Numbered from the stretch's first letter, positions 35,201 to 47,040 are shown. The stretch: 64,000 nucleotides of DNA from Jeotgalicoccus coquinae (GCF_014207425.1 NZ_JACHFF010000002.1:1-64000), one strand, 5' to 3'. The notes: generated from the sequence alone by a model not told the origin. Translations and numbers: made by a program.

Positions 35201-35593
35201 TTAACGTTTTGAGAACTGTGGAGAACGACGGGCTTTCTTAAGACCGTATTTGTAACGTTCTTTCATACGTGGGTCACGTGTTAAGAGTCCAGCTCTTTTC
35301 AGCGCGCCGCGGTGTTCCGGATCTGCTTCAAGTAAAGCTCTTGCAATACCGTGACGGATTGCCTGTGCCTGACCTGTGAAGCCACCACCGTGAACATTTA
35401 CCAATACATCGTAGTTACCTTCTGTTTCTGTAACTGCGAATGGCTGGCTTAAATCTAAAATTAAGCTTTCAAATGGGAGATAGTCTCTCATGTCGCGTCC
35501 GTTAACTGTTACTTTACCTTCACCTGGTACTAGACGTACACGTGCAACTGAGTGCTTACGACGTCCAGTTCCTTGATATTCTACTTTAGCCAA
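35201..35593 (-). CDS. rpsI: 30S ribosomal protein S9
   Basis: 130 residues, complete S9: [35 protein letters not shown] and the basic C-terminal tail ending in SKR, which reaches the P-site tRNA. Begins with a TTG codon; AGGAGGG 7 nt upstream and conservation of the AKVEY start fix it. Second gene of the rplM operon. Confidence 0.98.
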   Translation of the reverse strand: MAKVEYQGTGRRKHSVARVRLVPGEGKVTVNGRDMRDYLPFESLILDLSQPFAVTETEGNYDVLVNVHGGGFTGQAQAIRHGIARALLEADPEHRGALKRAGLLTRDPRMKERYKYGLKKARRSPQFSKR

Positions 35594-35612
35594 ATGTTTT
35601 CCCTCCTAGTCC

Positions 35613-36050
35613 TTAACCACGTAACTCGTAGTTTTCAGGTTGTTGTGCTACGTGTGGGTGTTCTGCTCCACCGTATACAAATAATTTCTTGCCTTGTTTA
35701 CGTCCTAATGGATTCTTAGGTAACATTCCTTTGATAGAAGTTTCTAATAATCTCATTGGGTTTTTCTCTCTTAATTCACCAGCTGATACTGATTTGATTC
35801 CACCAACATGACCTGTATGTCTGTAGTAGATTTTTTGTGAATCTTTTTTACCTGTTAATACGATCTCACTTGCATTGATTACGATAACGTAGTCACCTGA
35901 ATCAACGTGAGGTGTGAAAGTTGGTTTGTGTTTCCCGCGTAATAGTGTTGCTACTTCTGTAGACAGGCGACCTAAAGTCTTGCCCGCTGCATCTACAACA
36001 AACCATTTACGTTCGATGTTTGCTTCATTAGCCATAAACGTTTGACGCAT
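35613..36050 (-). CDS. rplM: 50S ribosomal protein L13
   Basis: 145 residues, full-length L13, starting [16 protein letters not shown] as in Bacillus. An early assembly protein that binds 23S rRNA. RBS AGGAGG. Driven by the strong promoter at 36183 through a structured leader. Confidence 0.98.
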   Translation of the reverse strand: MRQTFMANEANIERKWFVVDAAGKTLGRLSTEVATLLRGKHKPTFTPHVDSGDYVIVINASEIVLTGKKDSQKIYYRHTGHVGGIKSVSAGELREKNPMRLLETSIKGMLPKNPLGRKQGKKLFVYGGAEHPHVAQQPENYELRG

Positions 36051-36176
36051 AGTAATTTCCTCCTAAATCTCGTTCTATATTGTCGTTTTAAATTAGTCGT
36101 TTTTGTCTTTTTATATTCATTAATCCTAATAAGTTTCCGGGGCCTATTAATCATGGATGGATATAAAAATGTACCG
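36051..36176 (-). ncRNA. rplM 5' leader, L13-leader-like element
   Basis: About 125 nt between the promoter and rplM. A hairpin TAATAGG / CTTATTA (minus strand, 36149-36143 with 36133-36127) with loop CCCCGGAAA, then AGGATTAATGA. From memory this resembles the known Firmicute L13 leader, through which L13 represses its own mRNA. Confidence 0.55.
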
Positions 36177-36182
36177 TTAATT

Positions 36183-36211
36183 ATTATATAATCGAACAGT
36201 CATAAAGTCAA
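36183..36211 (-). promoter_or_regulatory. rplM-rpsI promoter
   Basis: Minus strand -35 TTGACT (36211-36206), 17-bp spacer, -10 TATAAT (36188-36183): near-consensus, just after the truA stop. Confidence 0.88.
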
Positions 36212-36228
36212 TGTTTTCAAGATAACTT

Positions 36229-36963
36229 TTACAACTTTTCATACCATACTTTTTCAAGATAAAGACCTTCTGCCGGTGCAGTTTTAGGAATGATTGTTCT
36301 GTCCTTCGCTGCAATCATGTTAAGCGTATCCGGTGTTCTGATCCCTCTGCCGCATTCCAGTACGTACGCAGCCAGTATCCGCACCATGTTATACAGAAAC
36401 CCGGTGCCGGTAATTACGAAATCATAGCCGTCTTCTGTTTCGATGACTTTGAATTCTTTAATTGTCCGCACCTTATTTTTAATTTCCGCCTTCGCGCTCG
36501 AAAATGTCGTGAAGTCATGTGTGCCGATAAATGGCGCTATTGCTTCTTCCATCAGCTTTATATCAAGTGCATAAGGATAATGCGTCTTCAAACCGTCATA
36601 AAACGGGTTTTTAGTGCCCGTGTAGATCTTGTAGCGGTACGTCTTCCCCTCTGCATCAAAACGTGAATGAAAGTCGTCAGCAGCGATGCTAACATCATTT
36701 ATCAGAATATCATCAGGCATCGCTCTGTTTAAAATAAATTTCCATTTTTCAGGTTCGAGGTCTATTGGAGTGTCAAAGTGAAAATACTGCTCCAGTGCAT
36801 GTACTCCTGCATCTGTTCGTGATGATGCATGAATCCGGACAAATTCCTTATGCATGCGTTTCAGCTGTTTCTCGACTGTGCCCTGCACCGTACGGTAGTC
36901 ATGCTGATACTGAAATCCGCTGAAGTTACGTCCGTTATATGAAATATTTACTGCCACTCTCAT
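36229..36963 (-). CDS. truA: tRNA pseudouridine synthase A
   Basis: 244 residues from the ATG at 36963; earlier in-frame starts lie inside ecfT. TruA signature SRTDAGVHALEQ with the catalytic Asp, plus YNMVRIL and GxxxF regions. Makes pseudouridine 38-40 in the tRNA anticodon stem-loop. Lies 5 bp after ecfT, the usual Firmicute arrangement. Confidence 0.96.
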   Translation of the reverse strand: MRVAVNISYNGRNFSGFQYQHDYRTVQGTVEKQLKRMHKEFVRIHASSRTDAGVHALEQYFHFDTPIDLEPEKWKFILNRAMPDDILINDVSIAADDFHSRFDAEGKTYRYKIYTGTKNPFYDGLKTHYPYALDIKLMEEAIAPFIGTHDFTTFSSAKAEIKNKVRTIKEFKVIETEDGYDFVITGTGFLYNMVRILAAYVLECGRGIRTPDTLNMIAAKDRTIIPKTAPAEGLYLEKVWYEKL

Positions 36964-36968
36964 TAGTT

Positions 36969-37766
36969 TCACTGCCTTACAAATATTAATAGAGCACCGA
37001 ACAGTACAAGCACAAACAGTGCGATTGTATCTCTCGTTTCCCATGACAGGAGACGGTAGTGCGTCCGGCCTTCATCCCCCTGATAACCTCTGACTTCCAT
37101 CGCAATCGCCATTTCTTCTGCACGCTTAAACGCAGACATAAAGAGCGGAATAAATATCGGCACGAGTGCGTTGATCCGCTGTTTCAGATTTCCTGTCATA
37201 AACGTTGAACCCCGCGCACTCTGCGCTTTAATTATTTTCTCGGTCTCGTCCATCAGCGTTGGTATGAACCTTAACGAAATTGACATCATCATTGCGATTT
37301 CATGAACCGGTACTTTAACTGTTTTCAGCGGTCTGCACAGTTTTTCTATCGCATCCGTCAGTTCAATTGGACTGGTTGTCAGCGTCATCAACGTTGTAAT
37401 AACTACCAGCATAATCAGCCGTACCGTAATATAGATACCTGTAATCAGCCCTTCGGATTCAATTGTAAAGAAGCCGCCGTCGATTAATACTGTGCCGCCT
37501 TTCGTTAAGAAAATGTGCATCAGAAATGTGAATATCAGCAGGATAAAAATCAGTTTTAAGCCATTAAACAGAAATCTGATTGATAATCCTGCAAGCTTTG
37601 TCATCGTCAGTACAAACAGTATTAACAAACTGTAACCTATCCAATGATTGGCAAAGAAGACAATAATCATAAATAAAATAACAGAAATAATCTTCGCACG
37701 CGGATCGAGTTTGTGAATAACACTATTTCCCGGGATATATCTCCCGAGCAGCATCGAACTAAGCAT
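36969..37766 (-). CDS. ecfT: ECF transporter transmembrane subunit EcfT
   Basis: 265 residues from the ATG at 37766 (RBS GGAGGCGG), matching the Bacillus length. Five hydrophobic segments, then the two coupling motifs SARG (AQSARGST) and a second ARG-like ALKRAEEMAIAMEVRG, where R-G faces the ATPases. It pairs EcfA1/A2 with interchangeable S components for vitamins. Overlaps ecfA2 by 8 bp. Confidence 0.95.
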   Translation of the reverse strand: MLSSMLLGRYIPGNSVIHKLDPRAKIISVILFMIIVFFANHWIGYSLLILFVLTMTKLAGLSIRFLFNGLKLIFILLIFTFLMHIFLTKGGTVLIDGGFFTIESEGLITGIYITVRLIMLVVITTLMTLTTSPIELTDAIEKLCRPLKTVKVPVHEIAMMMSISLRFIPTLMDETEKIIKAQSARGSTFMTGNLKQRINALVPIFIPLFMSAFKRAEEMAIAMEVRGYQGDEGRTHYRLLSWETRDTIALFVLVLFGALLIFVRQ

Positions 37767-38619
37767 TATTCCGCCTCCAGTCTTCATACAGCTGAATGAA
37801 TTCCACTGTATTTTTTGGAGTGCCGTTTAATTTTACGCCCTTTGCTGCTAAACTTTGAGCGAGCTGAATCACATGCGGAACTTCGAGATTGTACTGCTTC
37901 ATAAAGCTGTTGTCAGTCAGTACATCTGCAGTGATCCCTTCACCGGCAAGTTTACCTTCCGACATGATTTTAACTTCATCAGTAAACTCAAGCACATCAT
38001 TCATATCATGCGTAATCAGAATTACTGTAATCCCCATCTTTTTATAGACATCGTAAAACAGCCGCATCGTCTCATCATGACTTAGAGGATCAAGTCCTGC
38101 TGTCGGTTCATCCAGTATTAAAATACTCGGTTCCATCGCAAGTATGCCGGCAATTGCAACTTTTCTCATCTGTCCTCCGGAGAGCTCAAAAGGGCTTTTA
38201 CCGAGCAGTGATTCATCCACATTCAGGAGGTTCAGATAATAGTATGCTTTCTCTTTTGCCTCTTCTTCGCTGATGCCCATATTCATCGGACCAAACATCA
38301 CATCTTTTAAGACCGTGCTTTCAAACAGCTGGTGTTCAGGAAACTGAAACACCATGCCCACTCTGGCCTTCGCCTGATGAATAACTTTTTGCTTCACTTT
38401 TTTAGACAACACTATACCATCTGTTTCCACCGTGCCTGAGCTCGGCAGAATCAGTCCGTTCATCGTCTGAATCAGCGTGGACTTGCCACTCCCTGTATGA
38501 CCGATTAGAGCGTAGAACTTCCCTGATTCAAACGTCGTATTTATATTTTTTAACGCCTGATATTCAAACGGGGATTTACGATTATATATCACGTTTACGT
38601 TTTTAAAATGTATTGTCAT
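37759..38619 (-). CDS. ecfA2: ECF transporter ATPase EcfA2
   Basis: 286 residues: Walker A GHTGSGKST near 38-46, LSGGQMRK signature, Walker B ILILDEPTAGLDP, H-loop THD. Second ATPase of the energy-coupling module. Overlaps ecfA1 by 4 bp. Confidence 0.96.
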   Translation of the reverse strand: MTIHFKNVNVIYNRKSPFEYQALKNINTTFESGKFYALIGHTGSGKSTLIQTMNGLILPSSGTVETDGIVLSKKVKQKVIHQAKARVGMVFQFPEHQLFESTVLKDVMFGPMNMGISEEEAKEKAYYYLNLLNVDESLLGKSPFELSGGQMRKVAIAGILAMEPSILILDEPTAGLDPLSHDETMRLFYDVYKKMGITVILITHDMNDVLEFTDEVKIMSEGKLAGEGITADVLTDNSFMKQYNLEVPHVIQLAQSLAAKGVKLNGTPKNTVEFIQLYEDWRRNNA

Positions 38620-39404
38620 AACCGCATCACCAGCTCATCATGTGTCATATAGGAACCATCGAGAAGTGCATCGGAAATCTCTGCAGTATACGGTACTTTC
38701 AAATTGCTCTTCTCAAGCAGTTCTTTATCCCTGTACACTTCTTCCACTGAACCTTCGCCGACAATGTTCCCACCGTTCATCACAATGACTCTGTCGCTCC
38801 GTTCAATTTCCGTTAAATCATGAGTAATGTAAAGAATCGTTGTATCGAGCTGTTCATGCAGTCTGCATAATATAGACAGCACTTCCGTGCGTCCTGCAGG
38901 GTCCAGCATCGATGTCGCTTCATCCAGTATCAGCACTTCCGGCTGCATCGCAAGTGCGCCTGCGATTGCCACACGCTGTTTCTGTCCGCCCGATAAACGA
39001 TGCGGCTCATGCGATCTGAATTCAAGCATATTAACGAGATCAAGTGCGTACTCGGTGCGTTTAATCATCTCCGAACGTTCAAGTCCGAGATTCTCAAGAC
39101 CGAATGCAACATCATCCTCCACAGTTGCCCCGACAAACTGGTTATCAGGATTCTGGAAGACGATGGCGAACTTACGGCGCAGCGACTGCTTGTTCTCATC
39201 GGTCAGCAATTCCCCGTCGACGTATATTTCGCCTTCATACTCTTCAACAATGCCCATAATGATTTTAACGAGCGTACTTTTCCCCGAACCGTTATGCCCG
39301 ATTATCGAAGTCCATTCACCCGCATTAAAAGGGATGGATATATGATCCAGGGCATATGCTTCTTCTGCCCGGTATTTAAATGCAATATCTTTTAACGAAA
39401 TCAT
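38616..39404 (-). CDS. ecfA1: ECF transporter ATPase EcfA1
   Basis: 262 residues from the ATG at 39404 (RBS AAGGGGTGG); the longer frame is not supported. Walker A GHNGSGKST, LSGGQKQR, Walker B LILDEATSMLDP, with the Glu-to-Asp-region variant DEATSMLDP seen in EcfA1. First gene of ecfA1-ecfA2-ecfT-truA; follows the rplQ terminator by about 25 bp, so read-through or a weak promoter must serve it. Confidence 0.96.
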   Translation of the reverse strand: MISLKDIAFKYRAEEAYALDHISIPFNAGEWTSIIGHNGSGKSTLVKIIMGIVEEYEGEIYVDGELLTDENKQSLRRKFAIVFQNPDNQFVGATVEDDVAFGLENLGLERSEMIKRTEYALDLVNMLEFRSHEPHRLSGGQKQRVAIAGALAMQPEVLILDEATSMLDPAGRTEVLSILCRLHEQLDTTILYITHDLTEIERSDRVIVMNGGNIVGEGSVEEVYRDKELLEKSNLKVPYTAEISDALLDGSYMTHDELVMRL

Positions 39405-39427
39405 ATTTCCACCCCTTAAAATTTTAT

Positions 39428-39490
39428 GTAAAAAAAAGCGCGTACCCTGCAATAAGAGTCGCGCACTGATTATATATTGCAGGATACGTT
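39428..39490 (-). terminator. Terminator of the rpoA-rplQ operon
   Basis: 14-nt arms CGTATCCTGCAATA / TATTGCAGGGTACG (minus strand, 39488-39475 with 39454-39441) with one G-U pair and a 20-nt loop, followed by U8 on the minus strand (A8 at 39430-39437) after a GCGC. A second small hairpin, TGAGCCC-TTAC-GGGCTCA at 39503-39520, lies between it and rplQ. Confidence 0.75.
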
Positions 39491-39551
39491 GAGCTAGACG
39501 AATGAGCCCTTACGGGCTCACCATCATAACACTCACTCTGCTTTTAAAAGT

Positions 39552-39950
39552 TTACGCTTCTTCAGTTGTTACTGGAGCGCCTTCTACGAATTCGATAATT
39601 ACAAGCTCAGCTCCGTCACCACGACGAGTTCCAAGCTTCTTGATGCTTGTGTAACCGCCTTGACGATCTGCGAAACGTGGAGCGATGTCTTCAAATAATT
39701 TTTGAAGTGCATAACTAGTTGAACCATCTTCGTTGATGATTTCTACGTTACGTACAGTTTGACCGGCACGTCTTTTCGCTGCTAAGTCGCCGCGTTTGCC
39801 TAGTGTAACCAGACGGTCAGCAAGTTTACGTAATTCTTTAGCACGGTCTTCAGTAGTAGTGATGCGCTCACTAACGATTAATGAAGTAGCTAAGTCGCGT
39901 AACATTGCTTTTCTTTGATCAGATGTACGTCCAAGTTTTCTGTAACCCAT
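39552..39950 (-). CDS. rplQ: 50S ribosomal protein L17
   Basis: 132 residues, full L17: [20 protein letters not shown] start, [17 protein letters not shown], and [11 protein letters not shown]-type end. Last gene of the alpha operon. RBS AAGGAGG. Confidence 0.98.
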   Translation of the reverse strand: MGYRKLGRTSDQRKAMLRDLATSLIVSERITTTEDRAKELRKLADRLVTLGKRGDLAAKRRAGQTVRNVEIINEDGSTSYALQKLFEDIAPRFADRQGGYTSIKKLGTRRGDGAELVIIEFVEGAPVTTEEA

Positions 39951-39968
39951 TATTTCTCCTCCTTTATG

Positions 39969-40913
39969 CTAGTCTTCTTTACGTAGACCCAGGTCCAGGT
40001 CTTCGAGTTTAAATTTAACTTCTTCAAGAGACTTACGTCCCAGATTTCGCACTTTCATCATATCAGCTTCTGTTTTGTCAGTAAGTTCCTGAACAGAGTT
40101 GATACCAGCGCGTTTCAGACAGTTATAAGAACGTACTGATAAGTCAAGTTCTTCAATAGACATTTCAAGTACTTTCTCTTTCTGATCTTCTTCTTTTTCG
40201 ATCATGATTTCAGCATTTTGTGCTTCATCAGTAAGACCTACAAAGATATTTAAGTGTTCAGTGAGAATTTTAGCACCCAATGATACTGCTTCCTGTGGAG
40301 TGATTGAACCATCAGTCCATACATCCAGAGTAAGCTTATCGAAGTTTGTACTTTGTCCTACACGTGTATTTTCAACAGTATAATTCGCACGTTCTATCGG
40401 TGTATAGATAGAGTCGATTGGAATTACACCAATTGGCATATCAGCTTTATTATTACCGTCCGCAAGCGTATATCCTCTGCCACGATCTGCTGTCATGCGC
40501 AGTTTTAAACTTCCGCCTTTAGATACTGTTGCAATCTTAAGATCTCTGTTTAAAATTTCCACATCACTGTCGTGAGTAATATCTGCTGCAGTTACCACAC
40601 CTTCACCGCTAAAATCAATTTCCAAAGTTTTTTCTTCTTCAGAATATATCTTTAAAGCAAGGCTCTTCATGTTGGTAATAATTGTAGTCACGTCTTCAAC
40701 AACATTGTCTATTGTCGAAAACTCATGAAGTACATTTTCTATTTCAATCGTCTTAACTGCCGCACCTGGTAATGATGATAAAAGAATGCGACGCAAGGAG
40801 TTCCCAAGTGTTGTCCCATAACCTCTTTCTAAAGGTTCTACAACAAACTTACCAAACTTAGAATCTTCCGATACCTCTACTGTCTCAATTCTAGGTTTCT
40901 CGATTTCGATCAT
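39969..40913 (-). CDS. rpoA: RNA polymerase alpha subunit
   Basis: 314 residues from the ATG at 40913 (GGGAGGA 10 nt upstream), equal to the Bacillus length; a start at 40922 lies too near the RBS. N-terminal assembly domain (1-230, [20 protein letters not shown]-type core) and the C-terminal domain (about 245-314) with [12 protein letters not shown] that contacts UP elements and activators. Confidence 0.98.
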   Translation of the reverse strand: MIEIEKPRIETVEVSEDSKFGKFVVEPLERGYGTTLGNSLRRILLSSLPGAAVKTIEIENVLHEFSTIDNVVEDVTTIITNMKSLALKIYSEEEKTLEIDFSGEGVVTAADITHDSDVEILNRDLKIATVSKGGSLKLRMTADRGRGYTLADGNNKADMPIGVIPIDSIYTPIERANYTVENTRVGQSTNFDKLTLDVWTDGSITPQEAVSLGAKILTEHLNIFVGLTDEAQNAEIMIEKEEDQKEKVLEMSIEELDLSVRSYNCLKRAGINSVQELTDKTEADMMKVRNLGRKSLEEVKFKLEDLDLGLRKED

Positions 40914-40992
40914 GTGTAACATATCCTCCCTTTAAACGCCGAAAATATTAGAAAATAATATTGTTCCCAACTACTTAAGCGATTTATTATTT

Positions 40993-41382
40993 TTATACAC
41001 GACGACGTTTAGGTGGACGACAGCCATTGTGTGGAACCGGAGTTACATCTTTGATAGCTGTAATTTCAAGTCCAGCTGACTGAAGCGCACGGATAGCTGC
41101 TTCACGTCCGGCACCAGGACCTTTAACTGTAACTTCTACAGTTTTCAGACCATGTTCCATCGCTGCTTTAGAAGCAGTTTCAGAAGCCATTTGAGCTGCG
41201 AAAGGAGTAGATTTCTTAGAACCTTTGAACCCTAATGCACCGGCAGATGACCATGAAAGAGCATTACCGAACTCGTCAGTAATTGTTACGATAGTGTTGT
41301 TAAAAGTTGAGCGGATGTGTGCTACACCTGCTTCGACATTCTTTTTCACTCTACGTTTACGTGATTGTTGTTTGCGAGCCAT
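40993..41382 (-). CDS. rpsK: 30S ribosomal protein S11
   Basis: 129 residues, full S11 with [22 protein letters not shown] and the C-terminal [13 protein letters not shown] end. Platform protein next to the Shine-Dalgarno helix. RBS AAGGAGG. Confidence 0.98.
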   Translation of the reverse strand: MARKQQSRKRRVKKNVEAGVAHIRSTFNNTIVTITDEFGNALSWSSAGALGFKGSKKSTPFAAQMASETASKAAMEHGLKTVEVTVKGPGAGREAAIRALQSAGLEITAIKDVTPVPHNGCRPPKRRRV

Positions 41383-41411
41383 TATTTATCCTCCTTTACT
41401 TTAGTAACTAT

Positions 41412-41777
41412 TTATTTCTTCTTGTTCGCTACTGTTTTAATTGGACCTTTACGAGTTCTTGCGTTGTTCTTAGTTTTTTGACCATTAACTGGTAAACCGC
41501 GACGGTGACGCATTCCCTTGTAAGAACCGATTTCCATAAGACGTTTTACGTTTAAGTTTGTTTCACGGCGTAAGTCACCTTCGACTTTATACACGTCTAC
41601 TACTTCACGAATTTTGTTTAACTCATCTTCTGTAAGATCTTTAACTCTAGTATTTTCATCAACTGATGCTTTAGCTAAAATTTCGCTAGCGCGTGTTGGT
41701 CCAATACCGAAAACATATGTTAAAGAAATTACAACACGTTTATCACGTGGTACGTCAACTCCTGCAATACGAGCCAT
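41412..41777 (-). CDS. rpsM: 30S ribosomal protein S13
   Basis: 121 residues, full S13: [38 protein letters not shown] and a basic tail. Head protein in contact with L5 and the P-site tRNA. RBS TTGGAGGTG. Confidence 0.98.
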   Translation of the reverse strand: MARIAGVDVPRDKRVVISLTYVFGIGPTRASEILAKASVDENTRVKDLTEDELNKIREVVDVYKVEGDLRRETNLNVKRLMEIGSYKGMRHRRGLPVNGQKTKNNARTRKGPIKTVANKKK

Positions 41778-41801
41778 ATCTTTGCACCTCCAAATTAAAT
41801 A

Positions 41802-41945
<144 letters not shown>

Positions 41946-42164
41946 TTATTTGAAACGATAAGTGATTCTGCCACGCGTTAAGTCATAGGGTGACATCTCA
42001 ACTGTTACTTTATCACCAGGAAGTATGCGTATATAGTTCATACGAATTTTACCTGATACATGAGCTAAAATCTCATGACCATTTTCTAATTCTACTTTGA
42101 ACATTGCATTTGGTAAAGTATCAAGCACTGTACCTTCCAGTTCAATTACATCTTGTTTACTCAC
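41946..42164 (-). CDS. infA: Translation initiation factor IF-1
   Basis: 72 residues, one OB-fold (S1-like) with [19 protein letters not shown]. Binds the A site and helps IF-2 and IF-3 during initiation. The start is a GTG at 42164 with AAGGAGG 8 nt upstream. The preceding 139-bp gap holds a multi-branched RNA element. Confidence 0.97.
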   Translation of the reverse strand: MSKQDVIELEGTVLDTLPNAMFKVELENGHEILAHVSGKIRMNYIRILPGDKVTVEMSPYDLTRGRITYRFK

Positions 42165-42197
42165 TTTTTTTCCTCCTTATACAGCATTTCAATTCCA

Positions 42198-42969
<772 letters not shown>

Positions 42970-44271
42970 TTATCTACGCTTTCTAAATCCGCGGTATTCT
43001 CTCTGGTTAGCTTGAGCTTCCAATTGTTTCATCGTTTCCAGTGCAACACCGATAACGATCAGCAAGCTCGTTCCACCAATTTGAATCGCCTGCGGCAAGT
43101 CCATAAACTTCGTAATTAAGAGTGGTAAAATTGCAATTCCTGCAAGGAACAGAGAACCGACAAATACTAATCTGTATAAAACAGAAGTAATGTAGTCCTG
43201 TGTATTTTTACCTGGGCGGATACCCGGAATATAACTGCCCTGTTTTTTCAGGTTGTCAGCCATTTTCTCAGGATTCACCTGTACAAATGAATAGAAGTAA
43301 GCAAATGCGATAATCAGGACAACATAGACAATCATTCCAATCCAGTCCGACGGGTCAGCAAAACGGGCTACCGTTTGTGCCCAGTTCGCATCCGGGAAAA
43401 ATAACGTCAGTGTTTGAGGCATCATCAGAAATGCCATTGCAAAGATTACCGGGATAACCCCAGCAGGGTTAACTTTTAACGGTAAGAATGTTGACTGCGG
43501 AGCCAATTGTGATCCAGGTGTACTCTGTCCTTTTGCATATTGCACTGGAATCTTACGAATCGCCTGTAAGATAAACACTGCAAACGCAGTAAGAAGAATA
43601 AGGAATATTACAATACCAGCGATTTGAAGCACTGCCATTGCCGTATCCGCACTACCTGTGAATCTTGATTGATAAAGCTGAATTAATGCACTTGGAAGTG
43701 CACCTAAGATACCTGCAAAGATAATGATTGAAATACCATTACCGACACCATGTGTAGTGATTTGTTCACCAAGCCACATAAGGAACGCAGTACCTGTAGT
43801 TAAAATTAAAGCAATAAGCAGATAAGATCCGACATTATTGTCATCAATAAGGTTGCCGCCAAACATTTGGTTAAATGCAAATGACATACCGATTGCTTGG
43901 ATAAATGCTAAAACGATCGTGAAATACCTGGTGAATTGAGCAAGTTTACGTCGGCCAACTTCGCCTTGTCTCGCCCATTCAGCAAACTTTGGAACTACAT
44001 CCATTTGAAGCAGCTGCGTCACGATTGAAGCCGTGATATATGGCATAATCCCCATCGCCAGGATAGAGAAGTTCATAAGTGCTCCGCCGCCAAATGTATT
44101 CATTAAATCTAAAACTCCGCTCCCGGAAGCTCCAGTGTCAAAAACACTTGGATCTACACCGGGAACAGGAATGTACGTACCGATTTTAAAAATAACTAGC
44201 ATTGCCAAAGTAAACAGTATCTTGTTACGTATTTCTTTAATTTTAAAGAAATTCGATATCGTCCCGATCAT
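42970..44271 (-). CDS. secY: Protein translocase subunit SecY
   Basis: 433 residues with ten hydrophobic segments, [14 protein letters not shown] and the basic cytoplasmic loop [14 protein letters not shown]-like end. The pore of the Sec system. The start overlaps the stop of rplO by one base, so it is coupled to it. Confidence 0.97.
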   Translation of the reverse strand: MIGTISNFFKIKEIRNKILFTLAMLVIFKIGTYIPVPGVDPSVFDTGASGSGVLDLMNTFGGGALMNFSILAMGIMPYITASIVTQLLQMDVVPKFAEWARQGEVGRRKLAQFTRYFTIVLAFIQAIGMSFAFNQMFGGNLIDDNNVGSYLLIALILTTGTAFLMWLGEQITTHGVGNGISIIIFAGILGALPSALIQLYQSRFTGSADTAMAVLQIAGIVIFLILLTAFAVFILQAIRKIPVQYAKGQSTPGSQLAPQSTFLPLKVNPAGVIPVIFAMAFLMMPQTLTLFFPDANWAQTVARFADPSDWIGMIVYVVLIIAFAYFYSFVQVNPEKMADNLKKQGSYIPGIRPGKNTQDYITSVLYRLVFVGSLFLAGIAILPLLITKFMDLPQAIQIGGTSLLIVIGVALETMKQLEAQANQREYRGFRKRR

Positions 44272-44711
44272 TAGATCACCTCATGAGTTCCGCCCTGTTG
44301 CTCAATCGCTTCTACAGCTGAACTAGAAAATTTGTGCGCTTTAATCGTCAACTTCTTCTCTAAGTTACCGTTGCTTAAAATTTTAATACCAGATTTCTGG
44401 TTTTTAACAATTCCTGATTCGATTAAAAGTTCAGGAGTTACTTCTGTACCATTGTCAAAACGGTTTAACGCACTAAGATTTACAACTGCATAATCTTTAC
44501 GGTTAATGTTTGTGAATCCGCGTTTTGGAATACTACGGAAAAGTGGTAATTGTCCACCTTCGAAAGTAAGACCAACTTTACCGCCGGAACGTGACTTCTG
44601 TCCGTCATGACCGCGACCGGATGTTTTACCGTTACCTGATGACATACCGCGTCCAACTCTGTTACGTTTGTTACGCGCGCCTTCAACTGGTTTAAGTTCG
44701 TGTAATTTCAT
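44271..44711 (-). CDS. rplO: 50S ribosomal protein L15
   Basis: 146 residues, full L15: [22 protein letters not shown]-type glycine-rich N-terminus. Late assembly protein of the large subunit. RBS GGAGG. Confidence 0.97.
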   Translation of the reverse strand: MKLHELKPVEGARNKRNRVGRGMSSGNGKTSGRGHDGQKSRSGGKVGLTFEGGQLPLFRSIPKRGFTNINRKDYAVVNLSALNRFDNGTEVTPELLIESGIVKNQKSGIKILSNGNLEKKLTIKAHKFSSSAVEAIEQQGGTHEVI

Positions 44712-44738
44712 CTTCGCACCTCCTACATTATTTTATCA

Positions 44739-44918
44739 TTAATTTTCTTCTACTGTAACTAAATGAGCGACTTTAGCAACTTGACCTCTTAATTGAGGAG
44801 TGTCTTCGTGCTCAACAGTCTTGTGCATTTTGTTAAGACCTAGTGCCTTAACTGTTTCTCTTTGTGTCTGCGGTTTACCGATAACACTTTTAGTGAGGGT
44901 AACTTTCACTTTTGCCAT
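44739..44918 (-). CDS. rpmD: 50S ribosomal protein L30
   Basis: 59 residues, below the usual length cutoff: starts [20 protein letters not shown] and ends HLVTVEEN. Full length for bacterial L30. Sits 14 bp after rpsE and 27 bp before rplO. RBS AAGGAGGG. Confidence 0.96.
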   Translation of the reverse strand: MAKVKVTLTKSVIGKPQTQRETVKALGLNKMHKTVEHEDTPQLRGQVAKVAHLVTVEEN

Positions 44919-44932
44919 TGACTATTCCCTCC

Positions 44933-45436
44933 TTAGTTTAGAATCTCTTCTACAGTTTTATCTCTAAGTCTTGCAACTTCATTAACATCTTTAAGTTCAG
45001 TTAAGCCTGTAACTGTAGCGCGAACTACGTTAATTGGTGTGTTGGCACCAAGTGACTTACTTAAGATATCCGTAATACCAGCTAATTCAAGAACGGCACG
45101 AACCGGTCCACCAGCGATAACCCCTGTACCAGGAGCAGCAGGTTTCATGAATACGTTACCTGATGAGAATCGTCCGATTACTTCATGAGGTACAGTACCA
45201 TTAACGATAGGTACTTCAACTAGATTTTTCTTAGCAGATTCGATAGCTTTTTTGATTGCTTCAGGAACTTCCTGAGCTTTACCTGTACCGAAACCTACAC
45301 GTCCTTTTCTGTCCCCAACTACTACTAAAGCTGAGAAACGGAAACGACGACCACCTTTAACTACTTTAGCAATACGGTTGATCGTTACAACGCGCTCTTC
45401 AAATTCTTGTACTTCTCTTTCTCTTCTTTGAGCCAT
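44933..45436 (-). CDS. rpsE: 30S ribosomal protein S5
   Basis: 167 residues, full S5: double-stranded-RNA-binding N-terminal domain ([24 protein letters not shown]) and the C-terminal S5 domain ([15 protein letters not shown]). Acts in decoding accuracy. RBS AAGGAGGG. Confidence 0.98.
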   Translation of the reverse strand: MAQRREREVQEFEERVVTINRIAKVVKGGRRFRFSALVVVGDRKGRVGFGTGKAQEVPEAIKKAIESAKKNLVEVPIVNGTVPHEVIGRFSSGNVFMKPAAPGTGVIAGGPVRAVLELAGITDILSKSLGANTPINVVRATVTGLTELKDVNEVARLRDKTVEEILN

Positions 45437-45457
45437 GAAATATGTCCCTCCTTTTTA

Positions 45458-45820
45458 TTAGAAATCAAGTCCGTTTTCACGTGCTGCGTCAGCTAATGCT
45501 TTGACACGTCCATGATATAAATACCCACCACGGTCAAATACTACTTTTTCAAAGCCTTTGTCTTTTGCACGGTTGGCAATTAGAGCTCCTACTTCTTTAG
45601 CAGCTTCTACGTTAGATCCTGATTCACCTTTGAATTCAGCGTCTTTGGTAGATGCGCTTGCAAGTGTAATTTGCGCAGTGTCATCAATTAATTGAGCATA
45701 GATATGCTTGTTTGAACGGTAAACATTTAAACGTGGTCTTTCAGTCGTACCTGAAAGTAAGTTACGCACGCGACCATGTCTTTTTTGACGTACTTTATTC
45801 TTGTCAATTTTCGCGATCAT
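45458..45820 (-). CDS. rplR: 50S ribosomal protein L18
   Basis: 120 residues, full L18: [27 protein letters not shown]-type 5S rRNA-binding start and [24 protein letters not shown]-type end. Binds 5S rRNA with L5. RBS GGAG. Confidence 0.98.
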   Translation of the reverse strand: MIAKIDKNKVRQKRHGRVRNLLSGTTERPRLNVYRSNKHIYAQLIDDTAQITLASASTKDAEFKGESGSNVEAAKEVGALIANRAKDKGFEKVVFDRGGYLYHGRVKALADAARENGLDF

Positions 45821-45844
45821 TGATGTTCACTCCTCACTTATTTA

Positions 45845-46381
45845 TTATTTACCAGTTTTACCTTCTTTACGGCGAACGTTTTCACCTTTATAGCGAATAC
45901 CTTTACCTTTGTATGGCTCTGGTGGACGTACTTTGCGGATGTTAGATGCTAATAATCCAACTTCCTCTTTGTTAATACCTTCAATTTTAATGTTAGTATT
46001 CCCGTCAACTGTAATCGTAAGATCTTCAGCTGGTTCGAATTCTACAGGGTGTGATAAACCAACGCTAAGCGCTAATTTTTTACCTTGCATTTGAGCACGG
46101 TAACCTACCCCGATAAGTTCCAGTTCTTTAACGAAACCTTTTGATACACCTTCAACCATGTTATTGATAAGTGCACGAGTTGTTCCGTGAACTGTACGGT
46201 GTTCTTTAGATTCACTTGGACGAACTACTTCTAGAGTAGATTCTTCAAGATTGTATGCCATTTCTTCATTAAATGTGTTTTCCAGTTCACCTTTAGGACC
46301 TTTTACTGTAATAGTATTGCCCTTGATGTCTACTGTAACATCACTTGGAATGTCAATAAGACGTTTACCTACACGACTCAT
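45845..46381 (-). CDS. rplF: 50S ribosomal protein L6
   Basis: 178 residues, two L6 repeats; [24 protein letters not shown] and a C-terminal [14 protein letters not shown] motif. Near the GTPase centre. RBS AGGAGGTG. Confidence 0.98.
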   Translation of the reverse strand: MSRVGKRLIDIPSDVTVDIKGNTITVKGPKGELENTFNEEMAYNLEESTLEVVRPSESKEHRTVHGTTRALINNMVEGVSKGFVKELELIGVGYRAQMQGKKLALSVGLSHPVEFEPAEDLTITVDGNTNIKIEGINKEEVGLLASNIRKVRPPEPYKGKGIRYKGENVRRKEGKTGK

Positions 46382-46407
46382 TACTTTGCACCTCCTGTTT
46401 TATTAAA

Positions 46408-46806
46408 TTACCAAACGTATGCGAGAACTTCCCCGCCAAGATTTCTTTTACGTGCTTCTTTATCTGTAAGCACACCTTCTGATGTTGAGATTAGAGCGAT
46501 TCCAAGACCGTTAAGTACTCTTGGTAACTCTTCTCTTTTAGCATAAACACGAAGTCCAGGTTTAGAAATACGTTTCAAACCAGTAATAACGCGTTCGTTT
46601 TCGTTGCTGTATTTCATGAATACACGGATGATACCTTGTTTATCGTCCTCGATGTATTCTACATTTTTAACAAAACCTTCTGTTTTCAAAATTCCAGCGA
46701 TTTCCTTTTTCATGTTTGAAGCAGGAATCTCTAAAGTTTCATGTCTAACAATGTTCGCATTTCTAATGCGTGTTAGCATATCTGCAATTGGATCTGACAC
46801 TGTCAT
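46408..46806 (-). CDS. rpsH: 30S ribosomal protein S8
   Basis: 132 residues, full S8; the C-terminal [26 protein letters not shown] is the 16S rRNA-binding module. In other bacteria S8 represses the spc operon. RBS AGGAGG. Confidence 0.98.
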   Translation of the reverse strand: MTVSDPIADMLTRIRNANIVRHETLEIPASNMKKEIAGILKTEGFVKNVEYIEDDKQGIIRVFMKYSNENERVITGLKRISKPGLRVYAKREELPRVLNGLGIALISTSEGVLTDKEARKRNLGGEVLAYVW

Positions 46807-46835
46807 TTAAGTTGCCTCCTTTCGATTAATGAATC

Positions 46836-47021
46836 TTACCAGCTTGCTTTTCTTACACCAGGAATTTGCCCTTTGTAAGCAAGTTCACGGAAACAGATAC
46901 GGCAAAGCTTGAATTTACGTAGTACTGAATGTGGTCTTCCACATCTTTCGCAGCGTGTATATTCTCTAACTTTGAATTTTTGTTCTTTTTGCTGTTTAGC
47001 AATCATTGATTTTTTAGCCAC
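46836..47021 (-). CDS. rpsN: 30S ribosomal protein S14, zinc type
   Basis: 61 residues, the short C+ form with two CxxC zinc-binding pairs (CERC and CRIC). Ends GVRKASW. Many staphylococci keep a second zinc-free S14 elsewhere; none is in this window. RBS AAGGAGG. Confidence 0.98.
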   Translation of the reverse strand: MAKKSMIAKQQKEQKFKVREYTRCERCGRPHSVLRKFKLCRICFRELAYKGQIPGVRKASW

Positions 47022-47040
47022 TATATTGCCTCCTTATTAC

